64,000 nt of DNA, taken from contig VXAZ01005475.1 in NCBI GenBank assembly GCA_013399875.1, positions 1,754,912 to 1,818,911 on the forward strand, given 5' to 3'. Made by a program: the position numbers and the translations under genes. Source of the stretch: Gymnorhina tibicen (lineage: Eukaryota; Chordata; Aves; Passeriformes; Artamidae). The notes beneath the pieces are model-generated. The model saw nothing but the letters and a program-made list of their open reading frames with translations. It made no database searches and had not been told where the DNA came from. Below are positions 25,451 to 36,455 of this stretch, piece by piece; the first letter of the stretch is position 1, and each line of letters starts with the position of its first letter.

Positions 25451-28400
25451 CATTTTAGTTTTGTCAAATGAGAGGGGAATAATTATTCATTCTGGTTGAT
25501 GTTCTATAAAGGAATGTGCTTATTCAAACTAGATGCATCTGACAGAAAATGAAAAGCTTTGCCTCTTTTGTCTTTATAAAAATCTGGTTCCTTTTTTAGT
25601 GGTGACATTTTAAAGGAAGAGAAAAAAGTTAGCGAGTAGTAGCCAAAAAAAAACCCCAACAAAACCTAAGCCAAACCTCCAAACCGAAAATCTTCTTTTG
25701 CAGTGGGGGAAGGAGGGAATTATAAGTAATTTTATGTGTTTAAACATAAAAAATGAACAAATCCAGGGGAAAAAATTGAAAGAATTGTAAGTGAAACCTC
25801 ATTGTAAAGATGAAATTGTTTGTTTTTGAATCACCAACAAATTGAGATAGAGATCATCTTTGTTGAGCATTATTTTAGTTTTCCTCTGAATTATTCAAAT
25901 ATAAATTCATTTACACATAGCTGGGATAGGAAAAGTCTTAAGAGAATTTTATGAAAGATGGACAGGGTCACAGTAGCAAAGGTGATGTCTGGACTCTTAA
26001 CAAGTCCTCTAATGTAACTGCAGATGAGGCCAGGACTGGAGACCAAAGAACCTGGTGAGAGCCTGTGAAGGATGTTTTAAAATGAGACACAGCTGCTTTC
26101 CCTTACTTTTATAAGGGAAGTTTTAATAAGACCTTGACAATCCTTAGGTTTTTCTTGCTGGTCATGGTCATTTGACATCTCACTTCTATGTTTGTTTTAA
26201 GGGAAAGGCTGCTGTTGCCAATCTTAAACATAGAGGTAAATTAGTCACTCTGGAAGAGAACTCTGTGTTTAGGGGCTCTCCTGGTAATATCAGAGCCTCT
26301 AAACTTTTGTATTGTTAAAGCACAATTTTCATGCTTGTAGGATTTTTGCATAACTGCTTTATTTTTGTGTCTGAGGAGTCAGGTCTAGCTGGCTTTCCTA
26401 GCAAATTATCTGGGTAGTTCATGATGATTTTTTGTCATCTAAGAGTTGTTAGAGGGAAAAGTGCTTTTTACCAAGACATTGTACCTTTTTCCTTGTGCTT
26501 ATATTTCCAAATTTGAGTATGTGAAAATTATAATATTTTCAAGGTTTTGTGGATGTGGTTCTTTGATGCATTTCTTTCCTTGCTGAGGTGATGCCATACA
26601 CCAGCAGAGACTGGATATGGCTGTGCATCATGGGGCTATTATATCATGTTGTAAGCATCACCCATCCCTCATGACACTGAGCTCTGATGGTTTCTTTTGT
26701 GCTACTTGAGTGTGAGCCTCACTGTGCAAGTGAAATCTATGAATCAGAATATAAATAGCTCTGAAAGTGTTTATAAATGAAAGGCATCAGAGTAGTTGCT
26801 AATAAGTGTGTTTAATATGTAACAAGCATTAAAGTGTCCTTATTGTGTGTGAGTTTAGATGGGCTTTAGTGGGTGCTGGGCAAAGTCCGTTGCCACCTCA
26901 TACATATAAGAAGCCACAATGAGATTAGTGCGGAATTATGTTAAAGGAATGAACAACTTCAGTTATGAAGGAGACACGAAAGGCTTCCTGTGACTTCCTG
27001 GGAAGCTCTATTGCAAAGCCTTTCAGTGATCCCTGTGATCTGGGGAAAGGAGAGAAGGAGGAGGGGTTTGTAAATATCTGTGGAGAAGTGGTAAAAATCT
27101 TCTTCCGAATTCTCTAAATAAAACCAGCCATATGTTCAGAATTAATTTTATCAACTTGTTCCAAAGTGTTTCCTGACACAACGTATCTTAAAAGTGGAAA
27201 TGCTCTCTTACACTTCTAAAAGTCATGATGAATTTCTTAAAATATAATCGTGGGGGTTTTGTTTAATGGCAGTGGTGTTCTTCTAATATGATATTCCTCA
27301 AACTTTAGATTTTTCTTAAAAATTTTGAGCAGTTTTAGTCAAGTATTGAGCTTTCTTACTCTTTCTTAGTGTTGTAAAATATATGATTAACATAGTTACC
27401 ATTGTACATGGATACTTCGATTCTTATAGCTATAGTTCAGTGTCAGAGATTAATGTTTTATCTGTACTTTAGATAAAAGGAGAAGATGTATGTATAAAAC
27501 CTCATATCAACTATATTTTACCTAGAAGGAATGAGATGTGCAGGTAACATGTGACAAACACTTATAAAGTGTCTTTTTGTGTCTTTTACTTCTCTTGAAA
27601 AGTCTTTTGCTGTCATCTGCATAGCAGCTGTGATCTCTATTATAGAAAGCATTTCAGCATTCTCATGCTTCAAAATGTTTCCATGAATCTGACAGTTGGT
27701 ACCCAAATAAAGTTATTTCCAAAAGCAACAGCAGAGAAGAGAATGAGCTGCTGCTATTACTTTTGAAGAGAAGTCTTATTTTTAAACTGTGATCAGCCTG
27801 CTATTATGTGCGTGCTGGTTTTACCTTGTTATTAAAATATCACAATGGGGATCAAATTCAGCTGCAAAGAAGAACCATGCTATCTGTATGTAATTCTGTT
27901 GCTGAAAATTATGGTATGGTAATAGTCACATGATGAAAAAACCCCTCCAGTCTACGACTTTATTCAGCTGTATAAAAATGAGACAGGGCTTAAATATTCA
28001 TAGTTTTTCCTTTTTAATTTTATGAAGAGATAGAATGGAAATGCAAGTATCATGGTCAAGTTTTCAGGCACACATAAAATGTACTAAATGCAAGTGGTTT
28101 GGGAAGGTATCTCACCCCTATGTGCAGGGCTAAGAGGGATTTGGTTAGCTCTCACACAGCATGTGGTGGCTGAAGGCAGTTCTAGTTGATGCTGACAGTG
28201 ACAGCCCCATCAGGGCTTTTGTCAGCATGTGGACTGAGATGACTTTCTGTCCCACATATATATTTCTGGGGTATGGAAAAGAGAATAAAATCCATTACTT
28301 TAGCCTTTCTCTATGCCGTTTTCTTATTCTTTTGTGGTATATAGATTTGTATTTCAGTAAGCTGCCCTGAAACATGTGGAAGTTATTCAGGCTACCATTT

Positions 28401-29540
28401 TATAATCCAGGAAATGACCATCTCTTTATGAGAGGGAGTAAGAGATAAGGAGGGATGTGAAGCTGTAATTCCCCAATGTTATTGCAATCTTCATAGGAAT
28501 AGCTATGGTAATATAATAAGCAAAGCAATGTAATACTTTATCTTCTGTGTCACTGGCTATTGCACTGTCTTATTTCCTTTGCTTGCCAACTGAAATGCAA
28601 AATTCTGGAAACTTAAGGTACTTCATAGCTTTTTAGCACCTTTTTAGGAGTAAAGCAGGAGGATTTTGCTCTTAAGGAAAGGTGCAGCAAATGTACCAAT
28701 AATGGCTGAAGCATGGTTGCCTTAGTCTTCAGAAATTGTATTCATGTGGGGGAAAACACTCATCTCTCAGTCAAATAGTCCTTTTCTTTCCCTCGTGGCA
28801 CTGGCATGCCTAAATGTTCTAGTGAACTGGGACAAATGGGAAAGCTATTGTTTTGGTTGAACAGCTTTGATCCAGCTCTCTGTGAAGTCTGTGGAAAGAG
28901 TCCAACTGACTTTCCTGGGAAATACAAAGTGGATGAAAAATGCAGTCCATGGGAAGCAAAGCTATTGCATTTTCCTTTTCAAATTTAACGGAGACATATT
29001 AAGCATTTCTGTGCTCCAGTTTTCTTCAGAGAGCAATAACTTTTGTCACCCTCCTTCCCTCTTCTGCCTCCAGAAAATCTGGTTTTGCTGGTGTCTTGTT
29101 CAGTTGGGAGTTTTTAATGCAAGTGTCATGATACAGCATATACCTGCCTTATTTGCAGCATGACTGTTTGCTCTGTTCAGATGAAAAGGCCTCATTCAAG
29201 TTGTTAAACAGGAGAAAATATTAGCATAAACTATAATACCTTATTCCAGTGGCTTAAGACTAGTTCTAACTGTTGAAAAACCATCTAACCATTCTTTCTG
29301 TGGGATAACAGAAGTGTAGCTAAGAGATGGCTGAAGATAGCGCTTACTGTCTGAAAATGCAAAATGTGCTTGTTTGTAACAAAGCAGGACCAAAGAAAAG
29401 CATCCATTGGCTAGAATATGGCACTTCACACAGTGGATACAAAACCCCATGTTATCTTCCTAGTTGAGCAAGGCAGGCCTGAAAACAGTGTGGACTGCTG
29501 GCTGGCTATCTCTTTCAAATATATGGTTGCTTGTGTTGCT
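25451..29540. other. AT-rich non-coding stretch
   Basis: Apart from the A/C tract listed separately, nothing is assignable. Frames of 98 codons or fewer (for example 28867-29163, +) show no domain. No repeat tail, LTR terminus or RNA gene signature was found on either strand. Confidence 0.5.
25645..25687. repeat. A/C-rich low-complexity tract
   Basis: Almost only A and C on the + strand (AAAAACCCCAACAAAACC and similar) over about 40 bases. It resembles tracts at 38922-38947 and 56912-56952. No regular period; origin unknown. Confidence 0.75.
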
Positions 29541-29588
29541 TATGATCTCAAGGTCTTTTCCAACCTAGCTGATTCTGTGATTCTGTGA
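29541..29588 (+). mobile_element. CR1 3' tail, sense
   Basis: The sequence ATGATCTCAAGGTCTTTTCC then AACCTAGCTGATTCTGTGAT and TCTGTGA is the terminal 48 bases of a CR1 element with its octamer-type tail (two GATTCTGTG units). Upstream sequence does not show the rest of CR1 clearly, so this is either a very short 5'-truncated insertion or a copy whose body has decayed. Confidence 0.85.
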
Positions 29589-32500
29589 AAATGTGGAGAT
29601 GAAGCTTGAGGGTTACGGAGGTTGAATGGTTGCATGTACATGGACTGACCCCTCTTGATCTAGTTTGTCAACAAGCTCTTGAACTGTTCCTACCTATCAT
29701 TATCTGAAGAGGCAGGAAGGGAGTACAGAAGTCAGCAGAGTGTAGCTGTCCTTCTTGGCCTTGCATTCTCTTGCTGTGACTAGTACTTTCCTGCAGAGAG
29801 CAGAGAGGATGAAAGGAAGGGTACAAGGTGTGCTCTCTCCTTTTACTAGTAGGCTAGTACCAGGCAGGTGGCTGTGAAAAGTCTCAGAATAAGAAATATG
29901 TGGCATTGTTAGTATGGGTATTTGTTAGGCAGAGAATAGGCATATTTCTGTGAGACCTTCTAGTTCATCAGATTCCCAACTGGCCCAAAACTGAGAGCAC
30001 TTATCCCCTGGGCAACATCCTTGTTGGTTTTCATTGTGAACCTGAAACACAGCAGACTTCTCTTGCCAGACATAAAACTAGATAGCTTCACAGGTCATGT
30101 GTGTGATCTCATTCATCTGCAAGACTGTGTTTTGTGCAGATATCATACCTTGAAAGAGCTGGAAGTGGGGAGAATACCTCTACCAGGTGAAGATACCACC
30201 CTTCCTAACCTTCTCTCCTCATTCCTCATTCTCCCTGCCCGAGAGCTGTAATTTAATGTGATGAGTTTAACACCAAATTTCACTAAATGCTTTAGTGAGT
30301 CTTGCTGGGCAACTCTGTAAAGAAGACAATAGATGGAATTTCTTGTTTCCTACACAAGAATGTTTAGTGAGCCTTTCCCTTATTTATTTTTATTTCTAAG
30401 GCCTGGGTATTTCTTTTTACTTTAGGGAAAAGTTACAGTCCAGAACACATAATATTATCAGTTGTTAGCTCATTGAGTTGCTAGTAACACTGCTTCATAT
30501 TTGGCTTCCAAACATATCAGGGATGTTAGGGAGTGAGAGAGCAGCTGGGAAAAGGTCAGTCTTGGCATCTTCATCATAATTAACTTACTTTCATTTGTTG
30601 ACTAACAAATGTTCCTATCACCTGGAGATGGGGTGCATTGGTAACAAATAACAAAGTGACAGAACAAAGTCACTTGATAAGGCCTGGCAACAGATTTATT
30701 AAATACATTCCCTGTAAAGGTTTTGTTTCTCTTTATCTGACGTAATTTCCATGTGTAGATAAAACACAGTGGTGAACTTGGGAAAAGGGAAATTCCTCTA
30801 ACTTTCTCTTGAAGTGTGTCACTCACATGAGAATGCAAGGAAGGACAGCAAAAGCTGTATGGAAAAGACAGTTTTGGAGGAATCAATAATACACATTTCC
30901 TGTGAATCTCAAAAGGGAGAGCCCTTTTGCCTTAACCTTCCCGGGTAGCTCCACCAGCTGCATTTCCCTTTTTCTGGTTGGTGGCCTTCTTCTTACAAGG
31001 GTTTTGTCAATGTCTTCCCTAGATTCTCTGAGCAATTTCACAGCAGATTTGGACGTTCTTCAAGGCTTGGTGAGTTAGCCCTGGAGCTGTTGCTTAGGCG
31101 TTAGATTGTACCATAGATTAAAGGACAAAAGCACCTACTTCATAGCATTAAGACAGGTAAAATCACTTGTTCTCCACTATCCTTAACTTCCTGTTAACCT
31201 CAAAGTATCTGACAAGTTCTGCTAATAGCTGATACGACAGGGTTGGGTGGGTTGGAAACCCGGGGTTCTGATGTGTGTGAACACTACAGGATACCTGTTC
31301 TGGTAAATGAAGCAACGCTAAAAATGTGAAGATATGAGGGCAGCCTAGCTATGGGATATGTCTGAGGGCATGGCACCCTAGATGCTGAAAGACATAGGCC
31401 AGTATTATCTACAGAGTGAAAATGCTTGCCGGCTCTTTGCTCAGTATTCAAATTTGTCTGCTTTGGGGAGAACGTTGACCATTTGCTTCAATCACTTAAA
31501 ATGAGGTGAAAGAATATATTTGGCAGCCAATTAAATAAGGTACGTGAGAGAAGCAACAGCTTGAACTGTACAGAAATTTTAGGTAGCACCATTTGTAGCC
31601 TCTTAACCTGGGAGCTTCTGTTTTCGGAGGAGTACTGTAAGAGGGTGCAGATGTTGGACAACGTGGCCAGATGCAACTGCAAGTTCTGTAAGCTGAGAGT
31701 CAGGAAGAGCTTATGCTGTTCTCATAGGTACAAGTGTGTGGCTTTATTTCTTCCCCAGTAAGTTTCTGATATTATCTTTGCATACAATTTGATGTTAATT
31801 TGATTGCAGCATTACTAACTGTGGTTCTTCTCTTGAGAATGATAACAACAGGTATGAGGAAGACTTGATCTTTATTTAAGATCCTATAGTGGCAACACAG
31901 GAGTCTGCTTAATATGGCTGATGTCTTAGCTATCACTAAGCATCTAAATTGGTGGGGTTTAGAGGCTTTTTCATTAAACTAGGCTATATAAATTAAATTA
32001 TCTTCATGTTTTCCTTTATCTTGTACATAGAATTCATCTGTATTTAAGTGGAATGTAATCTCTGTTTAAAATATTAAAGAGGAACATTTAGAATTTGCAT
32101 GAAGAAGACGTTTGAGGGAAATTTGTAGTTTTTAGATTACCTTACCCAAAGTAAACAGACATTTCATTATCAATTTCAATTTCTCTTTATTTTCTGAGTT
32201 GACTTAGGATTCAAGTAGTGTTTGAACTGAAGCTTTAGGGATTTCCTGCATACAGTACTTCAAATGACTTTCAAAAAGTTAAACTACTGAGAAACTGGCC
32301 AAAAAAAAAAGGTTATATTTACTCCAACTTTGTATATCAAATTGCTCCTACCATATAACAGAGGGTTTTAGTAAGTGATAATGCAGGTGGGTGGGTTTAT
32401 TATAAATTATTTTAGTTTTTTATTTTAAATTTAAAATCAGCTTAATTTTCCTTCCATTCTACTTACTATATAATGTTTCCAAAAACATGTAGGAACATAG

Positions 32501-32684
32501 TTATAATGTATTTTGGGATGGGTGAGGAAGGAAATTGATAGGATAAACTTTCAACAACTTGCAGCTTGCTTGAACTCCTTTTATTTAAAAAAAGGAAGGC
32601 AAAATGAACTCTTTGCATAATGCCTGTTTATTCTGGAACCACTTAATTTAGGTCCCAAGTAGTTCTTAACCGTCAAACAATATC
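29589..32684. other. non-coding stretch, no gene seen
   Basis: Nothing is supported. Frames of 94 codons or fewer (for example 30602-30886, minus; 30021-30251, +) have no domain. An A run of ten lies at 32301-32310. The DNA looks unique. Confidence 0.5.
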
Positions 32685-32775
32685 TGGATAAACACCTTTC
32701 AGAGCAGATTTTAGGAATTTCCCTGAACAGTGAGGTAGGCAGGCTAGGTCGTACAGGACTGCCTCCAGTTTTGGT
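32685..32775 (+). mobile_element. probable ancient CR1 3' end, sense
   Basis: The layout GGATAAACACCTTTCAGAGC, TTTTAGGAATTTCCCTG, then GGCAGGCTAGGTCGTACAGG and ACTGCCTCCAG mirrors the 3' UTR of old CR1 copies (GGATAA...TCTGTCAG...TTTAGG...GGGTTGGACTAGATGACCTCC). It is strongly diverged and directly abuts the LTR fragment that follows. I call it by order of motifs only. Confidence 0.4.
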
Positions 32776-32967
32776 GATAAAGCCTTTCTCACAGAGGCAT
32801 GTTCAGCTTTCTTAAGTGGCTCAACAGAGTTGTCAGCTTTCAAACTAGCCAGCTGATTGGCTCTGTCGGGTCCAGAGGAAGCTGTTTGCAGGCCCTTGTA
32901 AAAAAATCACTTCCGTGGCTGGTGGATTTCTCCTTAACTAAAACCCAAGCTGTGCTAAACCACGACA
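32776..32967 (-). mobile_element. 5' part of an endogenous retrovirus LTR, minus strand
   Basis: Read on the minus strand it starts TGTCGTGGTTTAGCACAGCT at 32967 and runs inward through AAATCCACCAGCCACGGAAG, CCAATCAGCTGGCTAGTTTG and AACTCTGTTGAGCCACTT. The same series opens the complete LTR at 52000 (TGTTGTAGTTTAGTGCAGCT, AAATCCACCAGCTATGGAAG, CCAATCAACTGGCTAGTTTG, AACTCTGTTGAGCCACC), at roughly three quarters identity by eye. Only the first 190 bases or so are present; the body and 3' end of the LTR are missing, so this is a truncated relic. Overlapping frames (32799-32987 + and 32840-33022 minus) are not genes. Confidence 0.85.
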
Positions 32968-35900
32968 GCTCTATGGGAAAAAGCTGAGTAAAAAGTAGTG
33001 CAAAAGAAAGAGGATTTCCCAATTTTCATATATTTGAACACAGTACATGACTTCTTTGAACAAAGATCATTAGCTTAAGCAAATGGGATGCCCTTCATAG
33101 TATTGTACATTGAGTTTGATTTAAATGTTAGTGGAAGTACCTAGTAAAACTGTCATATGTAGTTGGATAAAATCAGTTGGTTATAATGAGCTGCTATGTT
33201 AATTTAAAACATATTCACCATGACAGAGACATGCCATGTAATTGTTGAATCTCCTTTGTGTTTCTTATAATTGAATATTTAATTATAATTTTAAAATGAT
33301 AATATAATTAGCATAATTTATTTGAAAAAATCCCTTTTACTATCCTTAATTACATTATTTCTAACAATACTGCACATTAAAGATAGTCTGATAAGGGTTC
33401 ACATACTTCTATGCCTTGGCACTTGCCCTCTAGATATCTGATAGTAATCCTTACATTTCTGAGGAAAAAAATCTATCACTTCAACATTATAGAAATTCAT
33501 GTAGTTTGACAAATCAATCCCATTAACCTCTTTTACCCCATTGGTTTGGCAATTCAGAAATTTTTGCATGAAACTGCAAAAGCGTAAAACTAACAGTAAA
33601 GTAGGTTTAAATCCTTGCAATCTGTTCTGCTTTCTGGATGCTTGTATCACTGCAGATGTTCCTAAAGAATGTAATCCAAATACAGTGTATATTGGATTGT
33701 TCACTTTTAAAGACTCGTCTTTGAAGAAATATCTGTTCAATGGTATAAACTTCTAGTTGAACCAGATGTCACAAACGTGAAAACGAACCAGGGTTCTTCT
33801 ACAGCAATGCCTATTTATATCTTGTGTAAACTGGAAATATTTGGGATATAAACACCAGGGAAACACTGACAGTATTCTTGAGGGAACTGAGGCTGTGTTA
33901 GCTCTATCACTCACAAAGGGACTGTCTGTGAAGGAGCTGAGTGGAACAGCCAGCTCTCACACCAGCTCCCGGGGTGTGGGAGCCTGGCTCTGCGTGCCAG
34001 CTCTGTCTTGGCCAAGGTCATGTTGGGAGTGTGCAGCTTCCTGCAGGTCTCTGGGCCCTCCAGCTCCTGTAGGCAGAAGTCATACCCTGGGAGCTGTTGC
34101 CCAGATGTGGGATCTGGCATGTGAATGTCCCTGCATCACCAGTCCATGCCTCTCTGCCTAAAGGTGGAGAGTCTTCACTGTCTTAAAGGCATTGGTGCCA
34201 GGAAAGTGGACAAAGCTCTTCTGTGTCTATAGAAGATATCTATGTATAAAATATTTATTACAATTAAAGAAAGAAATGCTTCTTTGTCTGATTGAACCGT
34301 TTTCTGTGTTCTCTCTTTGCATCTTTTTTTCTGTTTTTTTTTTTTTTTCATTCAAACAGAAGCTATATTTAGGGAGAAATATCAGTGAAGTCTAAAGGAA
34401 TGCATCAAGTTGTCTTTGGAACTTAAAAATCTTGGCTGTGTCAGGACTCAGACTGTCTGTGTCTGGTGATGCTGGCCAGATTTTGAGCATCTGGCCAGAT
34501 GCTGTGGTTGACTGAAACATTTTTATTTTGCAACCCTTGAAAATTCTTGGTAATTTTAACTTGATGCTAGGCATTTGAAACTCCACTCCTCCTCTCTATG
34601 CTTATACACCCTGGTAGGAAGGAAGCCTTTTTTTTCCTATTTTGTTTACTACTACAGACAGAGGTACATCAGAACTCAGTAGGGAGACAGTATAGTTTAA
34701 CAGTGTTATATATGTGCATGCCTCCCACTGGAACAAATCTTTTATACTTCTTGTTTGTGTATTTTTGGTATGCTTTTTGATTATCATTGATTTTCTGTAT
34801 TACACCATACAAAGCAACAACTCAAAGTATTCAGCTAAAGCCTGAGTATTAAACATGAATTAAATAAGAGAAGAAAAAAAGCTTAAAATGTATTTTGAGA
34901 AAATAAGATTAGATAAAACAAGAAAAGAACAAGGTTTATTGGACAGAAAAGGAATTGGTAATCCTATGAACTAGAGAGGCTGAGGTAAGAACTACAAAGG
35001 AAGAGGTAATGAGCATAGAAAATGAGTTGTTTAGGTAGGGAAAGATCCAGGTTGTATGCAGAGGTGGCAAATGAGGGATTAGAGAGTAAAATAAGCCAGT
35101 TACTGGATCAAATGTTGAGGAATCTGGATCAGTACAAAGGAGTGAAAATCTAGGCTGCTTGGGAAAGGATTAGTATTGAAAAGTGATAATTGCAGTTGAA
35201 AAGGAAGACAATAAGGCTTGCACAAGACTGGAAAAAAAGGATAAAAATGAATCTGAAAAAGCAAAGTAGAAAACCCAGGATTTTGTGAAACAGAAGTCTA
35301 CTATATAATGGAAGCCTCTCATTTATTCCAGGAGGAGATGATGATAATACAAATTAATAATCAATTTGGTTTCAGTTTTTCTCACATGGTGTGTGCCTCA
35401 CAATCTTTCCTGGAGGACAGAAGCAGGGAGGTCACAGCTGTGATTACAGGAAATTGATTTGGAGCACTTATTTTCAGCTGCTGCCAGGTATGCTGCAAGG
35501 GGTAAACTTTCAAAACCACATTTGGAAAATGCATGTACAAAAGCTTGCAGTTTGTTTGGACAAAAATGCATTTGGGATGCATCTCTTCCATTGAGTTTCA
35601 ATCCTTAAATTTGTCAAGAGACCTCCCATTCTTCCCCACAGTTACATATTTATTTATTTATATGTCTGTATTTGGATAGTGGTATGAAAATTCTGTGTAA
35701 CCAGAGTGAATTTTGTTTTCTTCCCTTGAGTAGGAAATTGTGGTGGAAGAATAATTTTACATGCTAATAATAGTCTGGAGAAATTTTGGCATTTTTCTTC
35801 ATGGAATTTAGTGAAGCAATAATGAACAGAGTTCGTCTAACTCTAGTAAAAGTATTTAAATAATTCTCTGATTAGAGGAGTTATCATTGAATGAATTATT

Positions 35901-36414
35901 CATAAGATATTTTTCACACACAGATTAAAGCAAAATGTATTCACATTTTATTTGAAGCAATATTGGAAAATTAAAATAGGAATGCAATTAATAATTTCAG
36001 CAACGGTAGGCATTGTTCATTATGATTTTTACTTTCTACAGTAACTAAGATATGAAAAGGAGTAAGTCAGATATATTGATCTGAAATTAAAATGTTTGTT
36101 TATGCTGCAGAGCTGAGCTCTTCTGAGGGAAAGAAACTACTGACTCCCTTCAGAAATGTTCTACAGCATTTTCACTTTAGTGTCCAAAGTTGATATTGTT
36201 GGCTGCATTAATCTGCTTCTTTGTGTTTTGTGAGCATAAGGTAGTCCAAAGTTTCAAGTAGCAAACATTCTCTTCCATTTTACTTCACCAACAATTTCTA
36301 AAATTTATTTTCACTGCCTGAGGACTCAATTCTTATGACTTCTGCATTTTGTTTGAATTTTGTTCTTGTCAATAAAGTAAACCGGGGAAGTGAAATGAAC
36401 ATCTGTGTATATGT
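32968..36414. other. non-coding stretch with a GC-richer patch and purine-rich block
   Basis: No gene is supported. 33399-33740 (minus) is open for 113 codons and 33541-33756 (+) for 71, without family similarity. A GC-richer patch at about 33890-34165 opens frames on both strands (33841-34161 +, 106 codons; 33911-34120 minus). A T run of 15 is at 34334-34348. The + strand from about 34850 to 35290 is strongly purine-rich (many GAAAAG, GGAAG and AAGAAA words). No repeat family was recognised in any of these. Confidence 0.45.
34486..34503. repeat. 18-bp perfect palindrome with two E-boxes
   Basis: AGCATCTGGCCAGATGCT is self-complementary over 18 bases. It holds two CATCTG/CAGATG E-box hexamers facing each other around GC. 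An imperfect copy of its core (ATGCTGGCCAGAT) lies just upstream at about 34469-34481. E-boxes bind bHLH factors in general; use at this site is untested. Confidence 0.9.
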
Positions 36415-36455
36415 AGATGCATCCAGCCTTGGTTGGTTCAAGGTTGGATGCATTT
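36415..36455. repeat. 41-nt inverted repeat, 15-bp arms with a 7-nt loop
   Basis: Arm ATGCATCCAGCCTTG (36417-36431), loop GTTGGTT, arm CAAGGTTGGATGCAT (36439-36453). The arms pair over all 15 positions with a single C-to-T difference that would be a G:U pair in RNA, and the outer bases 36415-36416 and 36454-36455 add another wobble and an A:T. By a rough estimate such a match is unlikely by chance in 64 kb. The stem is too short for an ordinary microRNA precursor. It may be a remnant of a palindromic insertion or a structured site. Confidence 0.85.
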
